A stretch of DNA of 24,884 nt. It comes from JACVRW01 sp052038485. GTDB lineage: Bacteria > Actinomycetota > Thermoleophilia > Solirubrobacterales > Thermoleophilaceae. The stretch spans positions 1 to 24,884 of the forward strand of contig JBQGCL010000130.1 of the NCBI GenBank assembly GCA_052038485.1. Reading direction: 5' to 3'. The notes beneath the pieces are model-generated. The model did no database searches. It was not told the origin of the DNA and was given only the letters and a program-made list of their open reading frames with translations. The position numbers and the translations under genes are program-made. This document shows positions 15,980 through 22,969 of the stretch, piece by piece (position 1 is the stretch's first letter; each line of letters begins with the position of its first letter).

Positions 15980-16653
15980 TATCTGGCCCCGAACCGGCGC
16001 TGGCGCGCGGTGTACTCCTCCAGGGAGGCCTCGAACACCTCGCGCGAGAAATCGGGCCACAGCTCGTCGACGAACACGAACTCGGCGTAGGCGAGCTGCC
16101 AGAGCAGGTAGTTCGAGATGCGCTGCTCGCCGCTGGTTCGGATCAGCAGGTCGGGATCGTGCATGTCAGGTGCGTAGAGGTGGCGCCGGAAGTCGTCCTC
16201 CGTCTCCCCTGTGAAGGTTCGCGCCGCGTCGACGATTTCCGCCCTGCCGCCGTAGTTGAAGGCCACGAACAACGTGATGCGGTCGTTCGAGGCCGTCGTC
16301 TGCTCGGCCCAGTCCATGCGCCGCACCAGCTCGGGATCGAGCCCCTCGCGCCGCCCCACGAAGCGCATCCGCACGCCCTGCTCGTCGAGCTCGGGCGTCT
16401 CCAGGTCGATGCGGCGGGCGAACATGGCCATCAGGCCGTCCACCTCCGCCTTGGGGCGCGTCCAGTTCTCGGTCGAGAACGAGTAGACGGTCAGCTCCTC
16501 GACGCCCAGCTCGACCGCGTCGCGCAGGCGCGCCTTGACGACGTCGGCACCGGCCTCGTGGCCGGCCAGCACGGGCAGGCCGCGCGCCTTGGCCCAGCGC
16601 CCGTTTCCGTCCGTGATGATCGCGACGTAGCGCGCCCGCGAGGCGGCGGTCAC
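15979..16653 (-). CDS. uppS: Polyprenyl (undecaprenyl) diphosphate synthase, cis-type
   Basis: Builds the C55 (or similar) cis-polyprenyl diphosphate carrier used for peptidoglycan and glycan export. It has 224 residues, slightly short for the family. The active-site strand is IITDGNGRWA (residues 12-21), with the catalytic Asp and a Thr in place of the more usual Met before it; SFSTENWTRP, FNYGGRAEI and the C-terminal RTSGEQRISNYLLWQLAYAE and DELWPDF are all present. The start GTG at 16651-16653 overlaps the frr stop as GTGA. It sits in the usual place between frr and cdsA. Chain length of the product cannot be told from the sequence. Confidence 0.96.
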   Translation of the reverse strand: MTAASRARYVAIITDGNGRWAKARGLPVLAGHEAGADVVKARLRDAVELGVEELTVYSFSTENWTRPKAEVDGLMAMFARRIDLETPELDEQGVRMRFVGRREGLDPELVRRMDWAEQTTASNDRITLFVAFNYGGRAEIVDAARTFTGETEDDFRRHLYAPDMHDPDLLIRTSGEQRISNYLLWQLAYAEFVFVDELWPDFSREVFEASLEEYTARQRRFGAR

Positions 16654-17222
16654 ACCTCGAGGATCTCTTCTTCCTTGCCGGCGAGCGCGGTGTCGATCTC
16701 GCCGACGTGCGAGTCGGTCAGCTTCTGGAGCTCGGTCTCGGCGCGGTGCTCGTCGTCGGAGCCGACCTCGCCCTCGCTCTTGAGCTCGCGCAGGTCGTGC
16801 ATCACGTCCCGGCGGATGTTGCGCACCGCCACGCGCCCCTGCTCTGCGATCCCGTGCACGACCTTGACGAGCTCGCGGCGGCGCTCCTCGGTCAGCTCGG
16901 GGATCTGCAGGCGGATCACCTGGCCGTCGTTGGACGGCGTCAGGCCCACGTCGGACTCGAGGATCGACTTCTCGATCGACTTGATCGAGTTCTTGTCGTA
17001 AGGGGTGATCGTGAGCAGGCGCGCCTCGGTCGCGGAGATCTGGGCGAGCTGCTTGAGCGGCGTGACGGCGCCGTAGTAGTCGACCTCAATGCGGTCGAGC
17101 AGGTGCGGCGACGCCCGGCCCGTGCGCACGGTCGAGAACTCGGTGCGGGTCGCCTCGACGGACTTCTTCATCCGCCCCTTGGCCTCGTCGAGGAAATCCT
17201 TGATGACGTCGTTGTCAGCCAC
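16650..17222 (-). CDS. frr: Ribosome recycling factor
   Basis: Splits post-termination ribosomes together with EF-G. The 190 residues match the family length. The two-domain shape is visible: an N-terminal helix (MKKSVEATRTEFSTVRTGRA), the small beta domain (YYGAVTPLKQLAQIS, LLTITPYDKNSIKSIEKSI, PSNDGQVIRLQIPELTEERR), and long C-terminal helices (VRNIRRDVMHDLRELK). The start is GTG at 17220-17222, which lies inside the last codons of pyrH (8-nt overlap), so it is translationally coupled. The stop overlaps the uppS start by 4 nt. Confidence 0.97.
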   Translation of the reverse strand: MADNDVIKDFLDEAKGRMKKSVEATRTEFSTVRTGRASPHLLDRIEVDYYGAVTPLKQLAQISATEARLLTITPYDKNSIKSIEKSILESDVGLTPSNDGQVIRLQIPELTEERRRELVKVVHGIAEQGRVAVRNIRRDVMHDLRELKSEGEVGSDDEHRAETELQKLTDSHVGEIDTALAGKEEEILEV

Positions 17223-17982
17223 TTCTCACAACCGTCCCTACGCGCTCGCCGCACACTATCCGGTCGATGTTCGCCTCGTCGTCCATGTCGAAGACGTAGA
17301 TCGGCAGCGCATTGTCCCTGCACAGCGACAGCGCCGTCGAGTCCATCACGCCGAGCCGCCGGTCGATCGCCTCCCCGTGGGTGATCTCCGGAATGAACTC
17401 GGCGCTCGGGTCTGTGCGCGGGTCGGCCGTGTAGACGCCGTCGACCCCGTTCTTGCCCATCAGGATTGCCTCGGCGCCGATCTCCAGGCCGCGTACGGCG
17501 GCGGCCGTGTCGGTCGTGAAGAACGGGTTGCCGGTGCCGGCGGCGAAGATCACCACGCGGCCCTTCTCGAGATGGCGGATCGCTCGGCGCTGGATGTAGG
17601 GCTCGGCGACCTCGCGAATGTGCAGCGCGGACAGCACGCGCGTCACGGCGCCGGCCTTCTCGAGCGCGTCCTGGAGCGCCAGCGCGTTGAGCACGGTGGC
17701 GAGCATCCCCATGTAGTCGCCCGTGGCGCGGTCCATCCCCTCGGCGGCCCCGGTCAACCCGCGGTAGATGTTGCCGCCGCCGACCACGACCGCCATCTGC
17801 ACGCCGCGCTCGCTCACCCCGGCGACCGCCCCGGCGATCGCCCCGATGCGGGTGGGGTCGGCGCCGTAGGAGAGCTCCCCCAGCAGCGCCTCCCCCGAGA
17901 GCTTCAGCAGGACGCGGCTGAAGGCGGGATCGCTCGCATCCGGCCGAGCCGGCTGCTCGCGCGAAAGGCCCGGGTCGGTCAC
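17215..17982 (-). CDS. pyrH: UMP kinase
   Basis: Phosphorylates UMP to UDP in pyrimidine nucleotide synthesis; bacterial enzymes of this amino-acid-kinase fold are hexameric. There are 255 residues. SRVLLKLSGEALLGE is the phosphate-binding start of the domain, followed by VVVGGGNIYRG, DRATGDYMGMLATVLNALAL, RRAIRHLEKGRVVIFAAGTG, NPFFTTDTAAA, LMGKNGVDGVYTADP and MDSTALSLCRDN. The GTG start at 17980-17982 overlaps the tsf stop as GTGA, and the next 20 residues (TDPGLSREQPARPDASDPAF) are an unusual extension. No other start codon exists between it and the kinase core, so the extension appears real. Confidence 0.97.
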   Translation of the reverse strand: MTDPGLSREQPARPDASDPAFSRVLLKLSGEALLGELSYGADPTRIGAIAGAVAGVSERGVQMAVVVGGGNIYRGLTGAAEGMDRATGDYMGMLATVLNALALQDALEKAGAVTRVLSALHIREVAEPYIQRRAIRHLEKGRVVIFAAGTGNPFFTTDTAAAVRGLEIGAEAILMGKNGVDGVYTADPRTDPSAEFIPEITHGEAIDRRLGVMDSTALSLCRDNALPIYVFDMDDEANIDRIVCGERVGTVVRSG

Positions 17983-18590
17983 TCCTCGCCGACCTGGAAC
18001 CTCGTGAAGCGCCTGACTACGACGTTCTCCCCGGTGTTGGCCGCCAGCTCGGCACGCAGCTCCTCGAGTGTCTTGCCGCCGTGCTTCTCGTCGTTGATGT
18101 GCGTCTGGTTGAGCAGCACGACCTCCTCGAGCCACTTGTTCAGGCGCCCCTCGACGATCTTCTCCTGCACGTTCTCGGGCTTGCCCTCGCCGGCCGCCTG
18201 CTCGCGCAGCACGCGCAGCTCGGCCTCCTTGTCCCCCTCGGGCACGTCCTCGTAGGAGACGTACTGCGGGTTGGCGGCGGCCACGTGCAGGGCGACCTCC
18301 CGGGCGAAGTCCTGGAACTGCTCGGTGCGCGCCACGAAGTCGGTCTCGCAGTCGACCTCCACGAGCACGCCGATCTTGCCCCCGGCGTGGATGTAGCTCG
18401 CCACGACGCCCTCGGCGGCGGTGCGCCCGCCGCGCTTGGCTGCCGAGGCCTGCCCCTTCACGCGCAGGATCTCGATCGCCTTGTCCACATCGCCGTTTGA
18501 CTCCTGGAGCGCGGACTTGGCGTCCATGATTCCGGCCCCCGTGCGGTCGCGCAGGGCCTTTACGTCTTGTGCCGAGATGGCGGTGCTCAA
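17979..18590 (-). CDS. tsf: Elongation factor Ts (short form)
   Basis: Nucleotide exchange factor for EF-Tu. With 203 residues it resembles the short Thermus-type EF-Ts rather than the roughly 270-290-residue forms, because most of the second core subdomain is absent. The N-terminal UBA-like module (AQDVKALRDRTGAGIMDAKS, ALQESNGDVDKAIEILR) is followed by VGVLVEVDCETDFVAR-like sequence (IGVLVEVDCETDFVART), the conserved EF-Tu contact. Start is TTG at 18588-18590 with GAGG about 8 nt upstream. It lies 12 nt after rpsB and overlaps pyrH by 4 nt, the standard operon order. Confidence 0.97.
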   Translation of the reverse strand: MSTAISAQDVKALRDRTGAGIMDAKSALQESNGDVDKAIEILRVKGQASAAKRGGRTAAEGVVASYIHAGGKIGVLVEVDCETDFVARTEQFQDFAREVALHVAAANPQYVSYEDVPEGDKEAELRVLREQAAGEGKPENVQEKIVEGRLNKWLEEVVLLNQTHINDEKHGGKTLEELRAELAANTGENVVVRRFTRFQVGEE

Positions 18591-18602
18591 CTTCTTACCT
18601 CG

Positions 18603-19532
18603 CTAGGACTCGTCGTCGGGATCGAACGTGCGGCGCTCGCGTGGGGCCGCCGCGGCGGCCTCCGGACGCGTTCCGCTGGGCGTGGCGGGCTCGTCGGGCG
18701 AGAAGCCGGCCTCTTCGGCCTCGCGGCGGGCCCGCTCCTCGGCCTCCTGGCGCTCGCGCTCCTCCTGCTCGCGCTGCGCCCGCTCCTCGGCCTCGCGCCG
18801 CTCCTGCTCCTCGCGCTCGCGGCGGGCGGCCTCCTCCTGGGCGCGAAAACGCGTGGAGCTCTCGCCGACGACGTCGGCGATCGCGTCGATCACGACCCGG
18901 CAGGAGCGGATCGCGTCGTCGTTGCCCGGGATCACGTAGTTGACCGGGTCGGGGTCGCAGTTCGTGTCGACCAGGCCGATGATCGGAATCTTCAGGCGCT
19001 CGGCCTCGCGGACGCCACTCGCCTCGGTCTTGAGGTCGACCACGAACACCGCGTCGGGCGGGCGCTGCATGTCGGCCACGCCGCCCAGGTTGGTCTCGAG
19101 CTTGTCGCGCTCGGCCATCGCCGCGATCCGCTCGCGCACCGGCAACAGGTCCATGCTGCCGCTCTCGGTCCACTCGCGCAGCTCGTGCAGGCGCCTGATG
19201 CGCTTCGAGATCGTCTGGAAGTTGGTCAGCAGCCCGCCCAGCCAGCGCTGGTTCACGTAGGGCATGCCTGAGCGCTCGGCCGCCTCGCGGATCGCGTCGC
19301 GGGCCTGCTTCTTGGTGCCCACGAACAACACGGTGCCGCCGCGGCCGGCCAGCTCACCGGCGAACTCCTGAGCGCCGTGCAGCAGCCGCTCGGTCTTGTT
19401 CAGGTCGATGATGTGGATGCCGCCGCGCTCGCCGAAGATGAAGCGGCGCATCTTCGGATTCCAGCGGCGCGTCTGGTGGCCGAAGTGAACCCCGGCTTCC
19501 AGCAGCTCCTTGATGCCTACCTCGGTGGCCAA
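18603..19532 (-). CDS. rpsB: 30S ribosomal protein S2 with charged C-terminal extension
   Basis: Small-subunit ribosomal protein, 309 residues against about 230-260 in many bacteria. The core (1-228) is typical: LLEAGVHFGHQTRRWNPKM, FIFGERGGIHIIDLNKT, FVGTKKQARDAI, NQRWLGGLLTNFQTI, PDAVFVVDLK, IPIIGLVDTNCDP and YVIPGNDDAIRS. From residue 229 a nearly uninterrupted Glu/Arg/Gln-rich helix runs to about 275 (for example AEERAQREQEERERQEAEER), then an Ala/Pro-rich tail ending TFDPDDES. Start is TTG at 19530-19532, with GGGAG 7 nt upstream. It is the first gene of the rpsB-tsf-pyrH-frr-uppS-cdsA unit. Longer S2 proteins are known in actinobacteria; the role of this helix is unknown. Confidence 0.97.
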   Translation of the reverse strand: MATEVGIKELLEAGVHFGHQTRRWNPKMRRFIFGERGGIHIIDLNKTERLLHGAQEFAGELAGRGGTVLFVGTKKQARDAIREAAERSGMPYVNQRWLGGLLTNFQTISKRIRRLHELREWTESGSMDLLPVRERIAAMAERDKLETNLGGVADMQRPPDAVFVVDLKTEASGVREAERLKIPIIGLVDTNCDPDPVNYVIPGNDDAIRSCRVVIDAIADVVGESSTRFRAQEEAARREREEQERREAEERAQREQEERERQEAEERARREAEEAGFSPDEPATPSGTRPEAAAAAPRERRTFDPDDES

Positions 19533-19674
19533 AGAGAGACTCCCTTGTCGTGTTGGTCCGTCGCCCGCCGGTCGGCTCGCGGACCCGGGCTGTGTCCCGG
19601 GCAGGGCCGCGACCGCTGTGGTCCGGCGGGGTTGTGGTGGATCGTGCGGCCGAAAGGATAGAGCCCAGAAATAA
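19533..19674 (-). promoter_or_regulatory. rpsB leader and promoter region
   Basis: About 140 bases lie between the upstream terminator and the rpsB TTG. Read on the minus strand, TATCCT (19655-19660) is a weak -10 candidate without a good -35. Downstream, two CCCGGG blocks (19584-19589 and 19596-19601) flank a 6-nt loop and can form a G+C-only hairpin; GGGAG just before the TTG is the ribosome-binding site. S2 regulates its own mRNA through the leader in Escherichia coli; a similar role here is only inferred from position and length. Confidence 0.35.
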
Positions 19675-19702
19675 AGCGAGGCGGCTGAAAAGCCGCCTCG
19701 CT
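19675..19702 (-). terminator. Intrinsic terminator after rluD
   Basis: A perfect 12-bp stem (AGCGAGGCGGCT and its complement) closes on a 4-nt loop. On the minus strand it is followed by TTTATTT, and it starts 8 nt after the rluD stop codon. It should end the sepF-to-rluD transcript before the rpsB leader. The other strand also has TATATTT next to the stem, so it may work in both directions. Confidence 0.88.
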
Positions 19703-19709
19703 CTATATT

Positions 19710-20654
19710 TCAGTCCCCGTCTGGCCCTCCGGAGACTGGCTCCCGTCTTGCTGCATCGAGCGCGCGACGCAGTTCAACGGGTGGTTTGGACTCGCACACG
19801 AGGGGTTCCCCAGTGCGGGGATGGCTAAACATCAGCTTCTCCGCGTGGAGGAATTGTCTCTCCAGGCCGAGCTTCCGCCCGCACGCGCCGCCGCCGTACT
19901 GGGCGTCCCCGCAGACGGGGTGGCCGATCGCCGCGAGGTGGGCGCGGATCTGGTGCGTGCGCCCCGTTTCGAGCCGCACGCGCAGCAGCGTCGTCGCCGG
20001 TAGGCGCTCGACGGCTTGGAAGTGGGTGACCGCGTGGCGGGGCCGGTCGCTGCGCGTGGAGACGACCGTGCGGCGGGCGCGGTCGCGCCCGATCGGGGCG
20101 TCGATAGTGCCGCTCTCCGTATCGACGTGGCCGGCGACCAGCGCCAGGTACTCGCGCGTCACCTGGCGGGCCTTGAGCGCCGCCGAGAGCGCCTTGTGGG
20201 CCTCCTCGGTCTTCGTGACGACCAGCAGACCCGAGGTGTCGCGGTCGAGCCGGTGCACGATGCCGGCGCGCTCCGGGTCGGCGCCGCCGGCGGCACGGCC
20301 GCTGAGCGCGCCCGCGAGCGTCGGGCCGCGGTGCCCGGGCGCCGGGTGGGTCACGAGCCCGGCGGGCTTGTCGACGACCATCAGGTCGGCGTCCTCGTAG
20401 ACGATCTCGAGCTCCGGCGCCTGGCCTTCCGCGCCGTCGGCTTCCTCTCCCTCGACCGTGACCTGCTGGCCGGCGGCGACGCGGTGGTTCTTGGCCCGCC
20501 GCTCTCCGTCCACCGAGACCGCGCCCGCGTCGATCAGGCGCTGCGCGGCCGAGCGGGACCGGGCCGCCCCGCGCGCGGCCAGGAAGGCGTCCAGGCGCAG
20601 CCCGGCGTCCTCGGGACCGGCCTCTAGGCGCGTGACTGGCGTTCCACCACCCAC
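19710..20654 (-). CDS. rluD: RluD-family 23S rRNA pseudouridine synthase
   Basis: Converts specific uridines in large-subunit rRNA to pseudouridine. It has 314 residues. An N-terminal S4 RNA-binding domain (about 15-70: LRLDAFLAARGAARSRSAAQ, LIDAGAVSVDG) precedes the RluA-type catalytic domain: VVDKPAGLVTHPA, HRLDRDTSGLLVV with the catalytic Asp at about 137, REYLALVAG, and RVRLETGRTHQIRAHLAAIG, then HPVCGDAQYGG. Start GTG at 20652-20654 overlaps the end of lspA by 31 nt; upstream parts of the open frame lie wholly within lspA. Adjacent lspA-rluD is the common order. Whether the target is the RluD site rather than another helix is inferred from family position. Confidence 0.93.
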   Translation of the reverse strand: MGGGTPVTRLEAGPEDAGLRLDAFLAARGAARSRSAAQRLIDAGAVSVDGERRAKNHRVAAGQQVTVEGEEADGAEGQAPELEIVYEDADLMVVDKPAGLVTHPAPGHRGPTLAGALSGRAAGGADPERAGIVHRLDRDTSGLLVVTKTEEAHKALSAALKARQVTREYLALVAGHVDTESGTIDAPIGRDRARRTVVSTRSDRPRHAVTHFQAVERLPATTLLRVRLETGRTHQIRAHLAAIGHPVCGDAQYGGGACGRKLGLERQFLHAEKLMFSHPRTGEPLVCESKPPVELRRALDAARREPVSGGPDGD

Positions 20655-21073
20655 AGCAGCACGAACACGCCGATCACGATGCACGAGTCGGCGACGTTGA
20701 AGGCCGGCCAGGCGACCGGGTCGATGAAGTCGATCACCGCGCCCTCGCGCGCCCGGTCGGCCAGGTTGCCGAGCGCGCCGCCGAGCAGCATGCCCACCGG
20801 CAGCCACAGCCAGGGCATGTCGCGGTTGGCGACGAAGTACGCGACCAGCAGCGCCAGCGACGCGCCGATCAGGATCGCCACGATCAGGCCGCCGCCCTCG
20901 AGCGCGCCGAACGCGACGCCCGTGTTGCGCGTGTGGGTCAGGTCGAGACCGGGGATCACGCTGACCTGCTCGCTGATTGCGACGTTGGTGGCGGCCAGCT
21001 GCTTGGTCGCCTGGTCCAGCGCCACCACCAGCCCCGCGGTGGCGACCGCCGCGGCCGGGCCGGAGACCCTCAC
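20624..21073 (-). CDS. lspA: Lipoprotein signal peptidase (signal peptidase II)
   Basis: Inner-membrane aspartyl protease that removes signal peptides from diacylglyceryl-modified prolipoproteins. It has 149 residues with four hydrophobic helices. Family motifs are DQATKQLA near residue 20, TRNTGVAFGAL, GGALGNLADRAREGAVIDFI and FNVADSCIVIG, which include the two catalytic Asp residues. The start is GTG at 21071-21073, overlapping the yggT stop as GTGA; the 3' end overlaps rluD by 31 nt. The window shows no lipoprotein substrate nearby. Confidence 0.96.
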   Translation of the reverse strand: MRVSGPAAAVATAGLVVALDQATKQLAATNVAISEQVSVIPGLDLTHTRNTGVAFGALEGGGLIVAILIGASLALLVAYFVANRDMPWLWLPVGMLLGGALGNLADRAREGAVIDFIDPVAWPAFNVADSCIVIGVFVLLWVVERQSRA

Positions 21074-21381
21074 CCCCGGATGAGGTTCGCGACGATGCTG
21101 CTCACGATGATCAGCACGAAGGTCGCCACGATCGGGCTGAGGTCGAGCGCGCCGGGGCCCATGCGCACCGGCGGCAGGATGCGCCGGAACAGGTTCAGGT
21201 ACGGGTCGGTCACGTCGGTCACGAACTTCAGGAAGGCGGCCAGCCAGCGGTTGTAGGGGATCCGCGGGATCCAGCTGAGGATGATCCGGATGAAGATCAG
21301 GACCAGGTAGACGAGCGCGAGCGTGTTGACGTAGTCGCCCACGTCCTCGCGCGTGATCGCCAGCACCCAGAGGTCGGTCAC
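21070..21381 (-). CDS. yggT: YggT family membrane protein
   Basis: A 103-residue inner-membrane protein. Two hydrophobic segments (about 19-39, LALVYLVLIFIRIILSWIP, and 80-100, LSPIVATFVLIIVSSIVANL) flank a YggT-type loop containing VTDPYLNLFRRILPP. In many bacteria YggT sits beside sepF or proC and is linked to cell division or osmotic stress; its biochemical role is not settled. Start GTG at 21379-21381 overlaps the proC stop by 4 nt, and its stop overlaps the lspA start by 4 nt, so all three are likely translated in a coupled manner. The divIVA gene that often follows yggT in actinobacteria is absent. Confidence 0.93.
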   Translation of the reverse strand: MTDLWVLAITREDVGDYVNTLALVYLVLIFIRIILSWIPRIPYNRWLAAFLKFVTDVTDPYLNLFRRILPPVRMGPGALDLSPIVATFVLIIVSSIVANLIRG

Positions 21382-22136
21382 CGGGTCGCCTCCACCACCG
21401 CGTCGACAGCGGCGCGGCAGACGTCGGCGAGGCCGTGCTCCTCGAGAGCGATCAGGCCGCGCTCGGTGGTGCCGCCCGGCGTCGCCACGCGCACCTTGAC
21501 GGCGTCGGTGTCGTACCCGTGCTCGCGCAGATAGGCCGCGGTGCCCGCCATCGTCTCGACGGTCATCCGCAGGGCCTGCTCGCGCTCCAGCCCGTGAGCG
21601 GCGCCCGCCTCGGCAAACGACTCGGCCACGAGCGCCATGAACGCCGGGCCGCAGCTCATCAGCGCCATGGCGGGCTCGATCAGCGGCTCGCTGTCCAGCG
21701 GGATGATCGCGCCGGCACGGCCGAACAGCTCGAGGACCTCGCCCTCGGGACCCTCGGCCGCGAGCCGGCCGGGGACGTAGCAGAGGACACCCTGGCGCAC
21801 CTCGGCCGGGATGTTCGGGATGAAGCGGTAGACCGGCACGCCCGGATAGGCCGCCTCCAACCGCTCCGTGGACGTGGCCGCGAGGATCGAGACGACAACG
21901 TCCGCGTGGCCGGCCACCTCGGCCGCGACCTCGTCGAGCTGCTTCGGCTTGTGGCAGAGCACGACGGCGTCGGCGCGCTCGGCCAGCTCGGCGTTCGAGC
22001 CGACGGCCTCACCGCCGAGCTCCGCGGCGAGCGCCTCGGCCTTGGCTTTGTCGACGTCGGCGACCAGCACCGGCTCGCCGATGCCGCGCGCGAGTGCGGA
22101 CGCCATGTTGCCGGCACCGATCAGACCCAGCCTCAT
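21378..22136 (-). CDS. proC: Pyrroline-5-carboxylate reductase
   Basis: Reduces P5C to proline with NAD(P)H, the last step of proline synthesis. It has 252 residues, a little shorter than the usual 265-280. The N-terminal Rossmann motif is LGLIGAGNMASALARG; VVLCHKPKQLDEV, VYRFIPNIPAEVRQG and SCGPAFMALVAESFAEAG follow; the C-terminal substrate motif is VATPGGTTERGL. ATG at 22134-22136 starts 23 nt after the HD-domain gene. Its place between sepF and yggT is common in actinobacteria and Firmicutes, although its link to division is unexplained. Confidence 0.96.
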   Translation of the reverse strand: MRLGLIGAGNMASALARGIGEPVLVADVDKAKAEALAAELGGEAVGSNAELAERADAVVLCHKPKQLDEVAAEVAGHADVVVSILAATSTERLEAAYPGVPVYRFIPNIPAEVRQGVLCYVPGRLAAEGPEGEVLELFGRAGAIIPLDSEPLIEPAMALMSCGPAFMALVAESFAEAGAAHGLEREQALRMTVETMAGTAAYLREHGYDTDAVKVRVATPGGTTERGLIALEEHGLADVCRAAVDAVVEATR

Positions 22137-22159
22137 CGCCGCGAGACTCTACCGGCGAG

Positions 22160-22930
22160 CTAGGCAAGCGCCGCGGCAGCGTCGGCGGCCCGCCACGGGC
22201 TCATCCGCAGCGCGGGGCCGAACCCCACGGCGAACAGCGCACCGGCCCGGCACCCGCGCACGCGGCGCCCGTGAGCGCGCAGCAGGGGCTCGCCCCGCAC
22301 GGTGAAGCCGTGCCGGGGATGGCGATCGTGCACGCGCGCGATCCCGGCCTGGTCGAGCTGCCAAGCTCGCACGCCGAGCACGTCCACCAGCACGCCGTCG
22401 TGCACGAGGTGCTGGAGCTCGCCCTGATCGCGGCCAACGCTGGGGTTCAGGTGCAGCGTGATCGCGTCGAGGATGTCGTGCCGAAGCGGCGAGGAGGCGA
22501 CGAGCTGCTCCGCGACTTCCGCGCCAACGAGCGTGAAGCACTTGTCGGTGATCGCGTCCATCGTTCCGAACGCGTAGTCGTGCAGCACCGCGGCGGCGAA
22601 GAGCGCCTCTCTGTCGACGTCTATGCCCTCGATTCGGCCCAGCGCGGCGCCGAAGATGTACGACCGGATCCCGTGCTCGACGATCATCGGGTCGAGGTCG
22701 CCGCAGGCGTCGAGGATCTCGCGCGTGAACGGCGTGTCGGGCGCGGTGATCTCGGATGGGTCCGGTCCGCTCCCGCGCAGCCCGGCCCGAGCCGCCAGCA
22801 GGCGCGGCGTGAGCCGGGCGGTGCGCAGCACGGTCGCGGTGAGGAAGCGCGCACACTCGCCTCGGCCGAGGATGCCGTTGGTGCGGCGGGACCACTCGAT
22901 CGTCCCGATGTCGCCGAGCAGTCCGGGCAT
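22160..22930 (-). CDS. HD-domain protein, cyanamide-hydratase-like
   Basis: A 256-residue protein with an HD metal-binding domain (about 75-190). His 86 sits in VEHGIRSYIFGAAL, the HD pair is His 117-Asp 118 in FAAAVLHDYAFG, a further His is near 160 (AITLHLNP) and an Asp near 183 (LVDVLG). The pattern HGxRSYxFGxAL with FTLVGAEVAEQL resembles the cyanamide hydratase/Ddi2-like subgroup of HD hydrolases, but the substrate is not predictable. ATG at 22928-22930 was chosen over an in-frame TTG at 22964-22966, which would add 12 Arg/Trp-rich residues. It lies 39 nt after sepF and 23 nt before proC, so it is probably cotranscribed with both. An overlapping open frame shifted by two bases lacks the HD motif and is not a gene. 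Confidence 0.85.
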   Translation of the reverse strand: MPGLLGDIGTIEWSRRTNGILGRGECARFLTATVLRTARLTPRLLAARAGLRGSGPDPSEITAPDTPFTREILDACGDLDPMIVEHGIRSYIFGAALGRIEGIDVDREALFAAAVLHDYAFGTMDAITDKCFTLVGAEVAEQLVASSPLRHDILDAITLHLNPSVGRDQGELQHLVHDGVLVDVLGVRAWQLDQAGIARVHDRHPRHGFTVRGEPLLRAHGRRVRGCRAGALFAVGFGPALRMSPWRAADAAAALA

Positions 22931-22969
22931 TGCGGCGACTCTGCACGATCGCCACGGCCGAGGCAAGGA

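Noticed and set aside
22149..22955. A second long open frame over the HD-domain gene in another frame of the same strand
   Set aside because: It is Arg-rich and lacks the HD motifs; the frame ending at 22160 carries HGxRSY and LHDYAFG.
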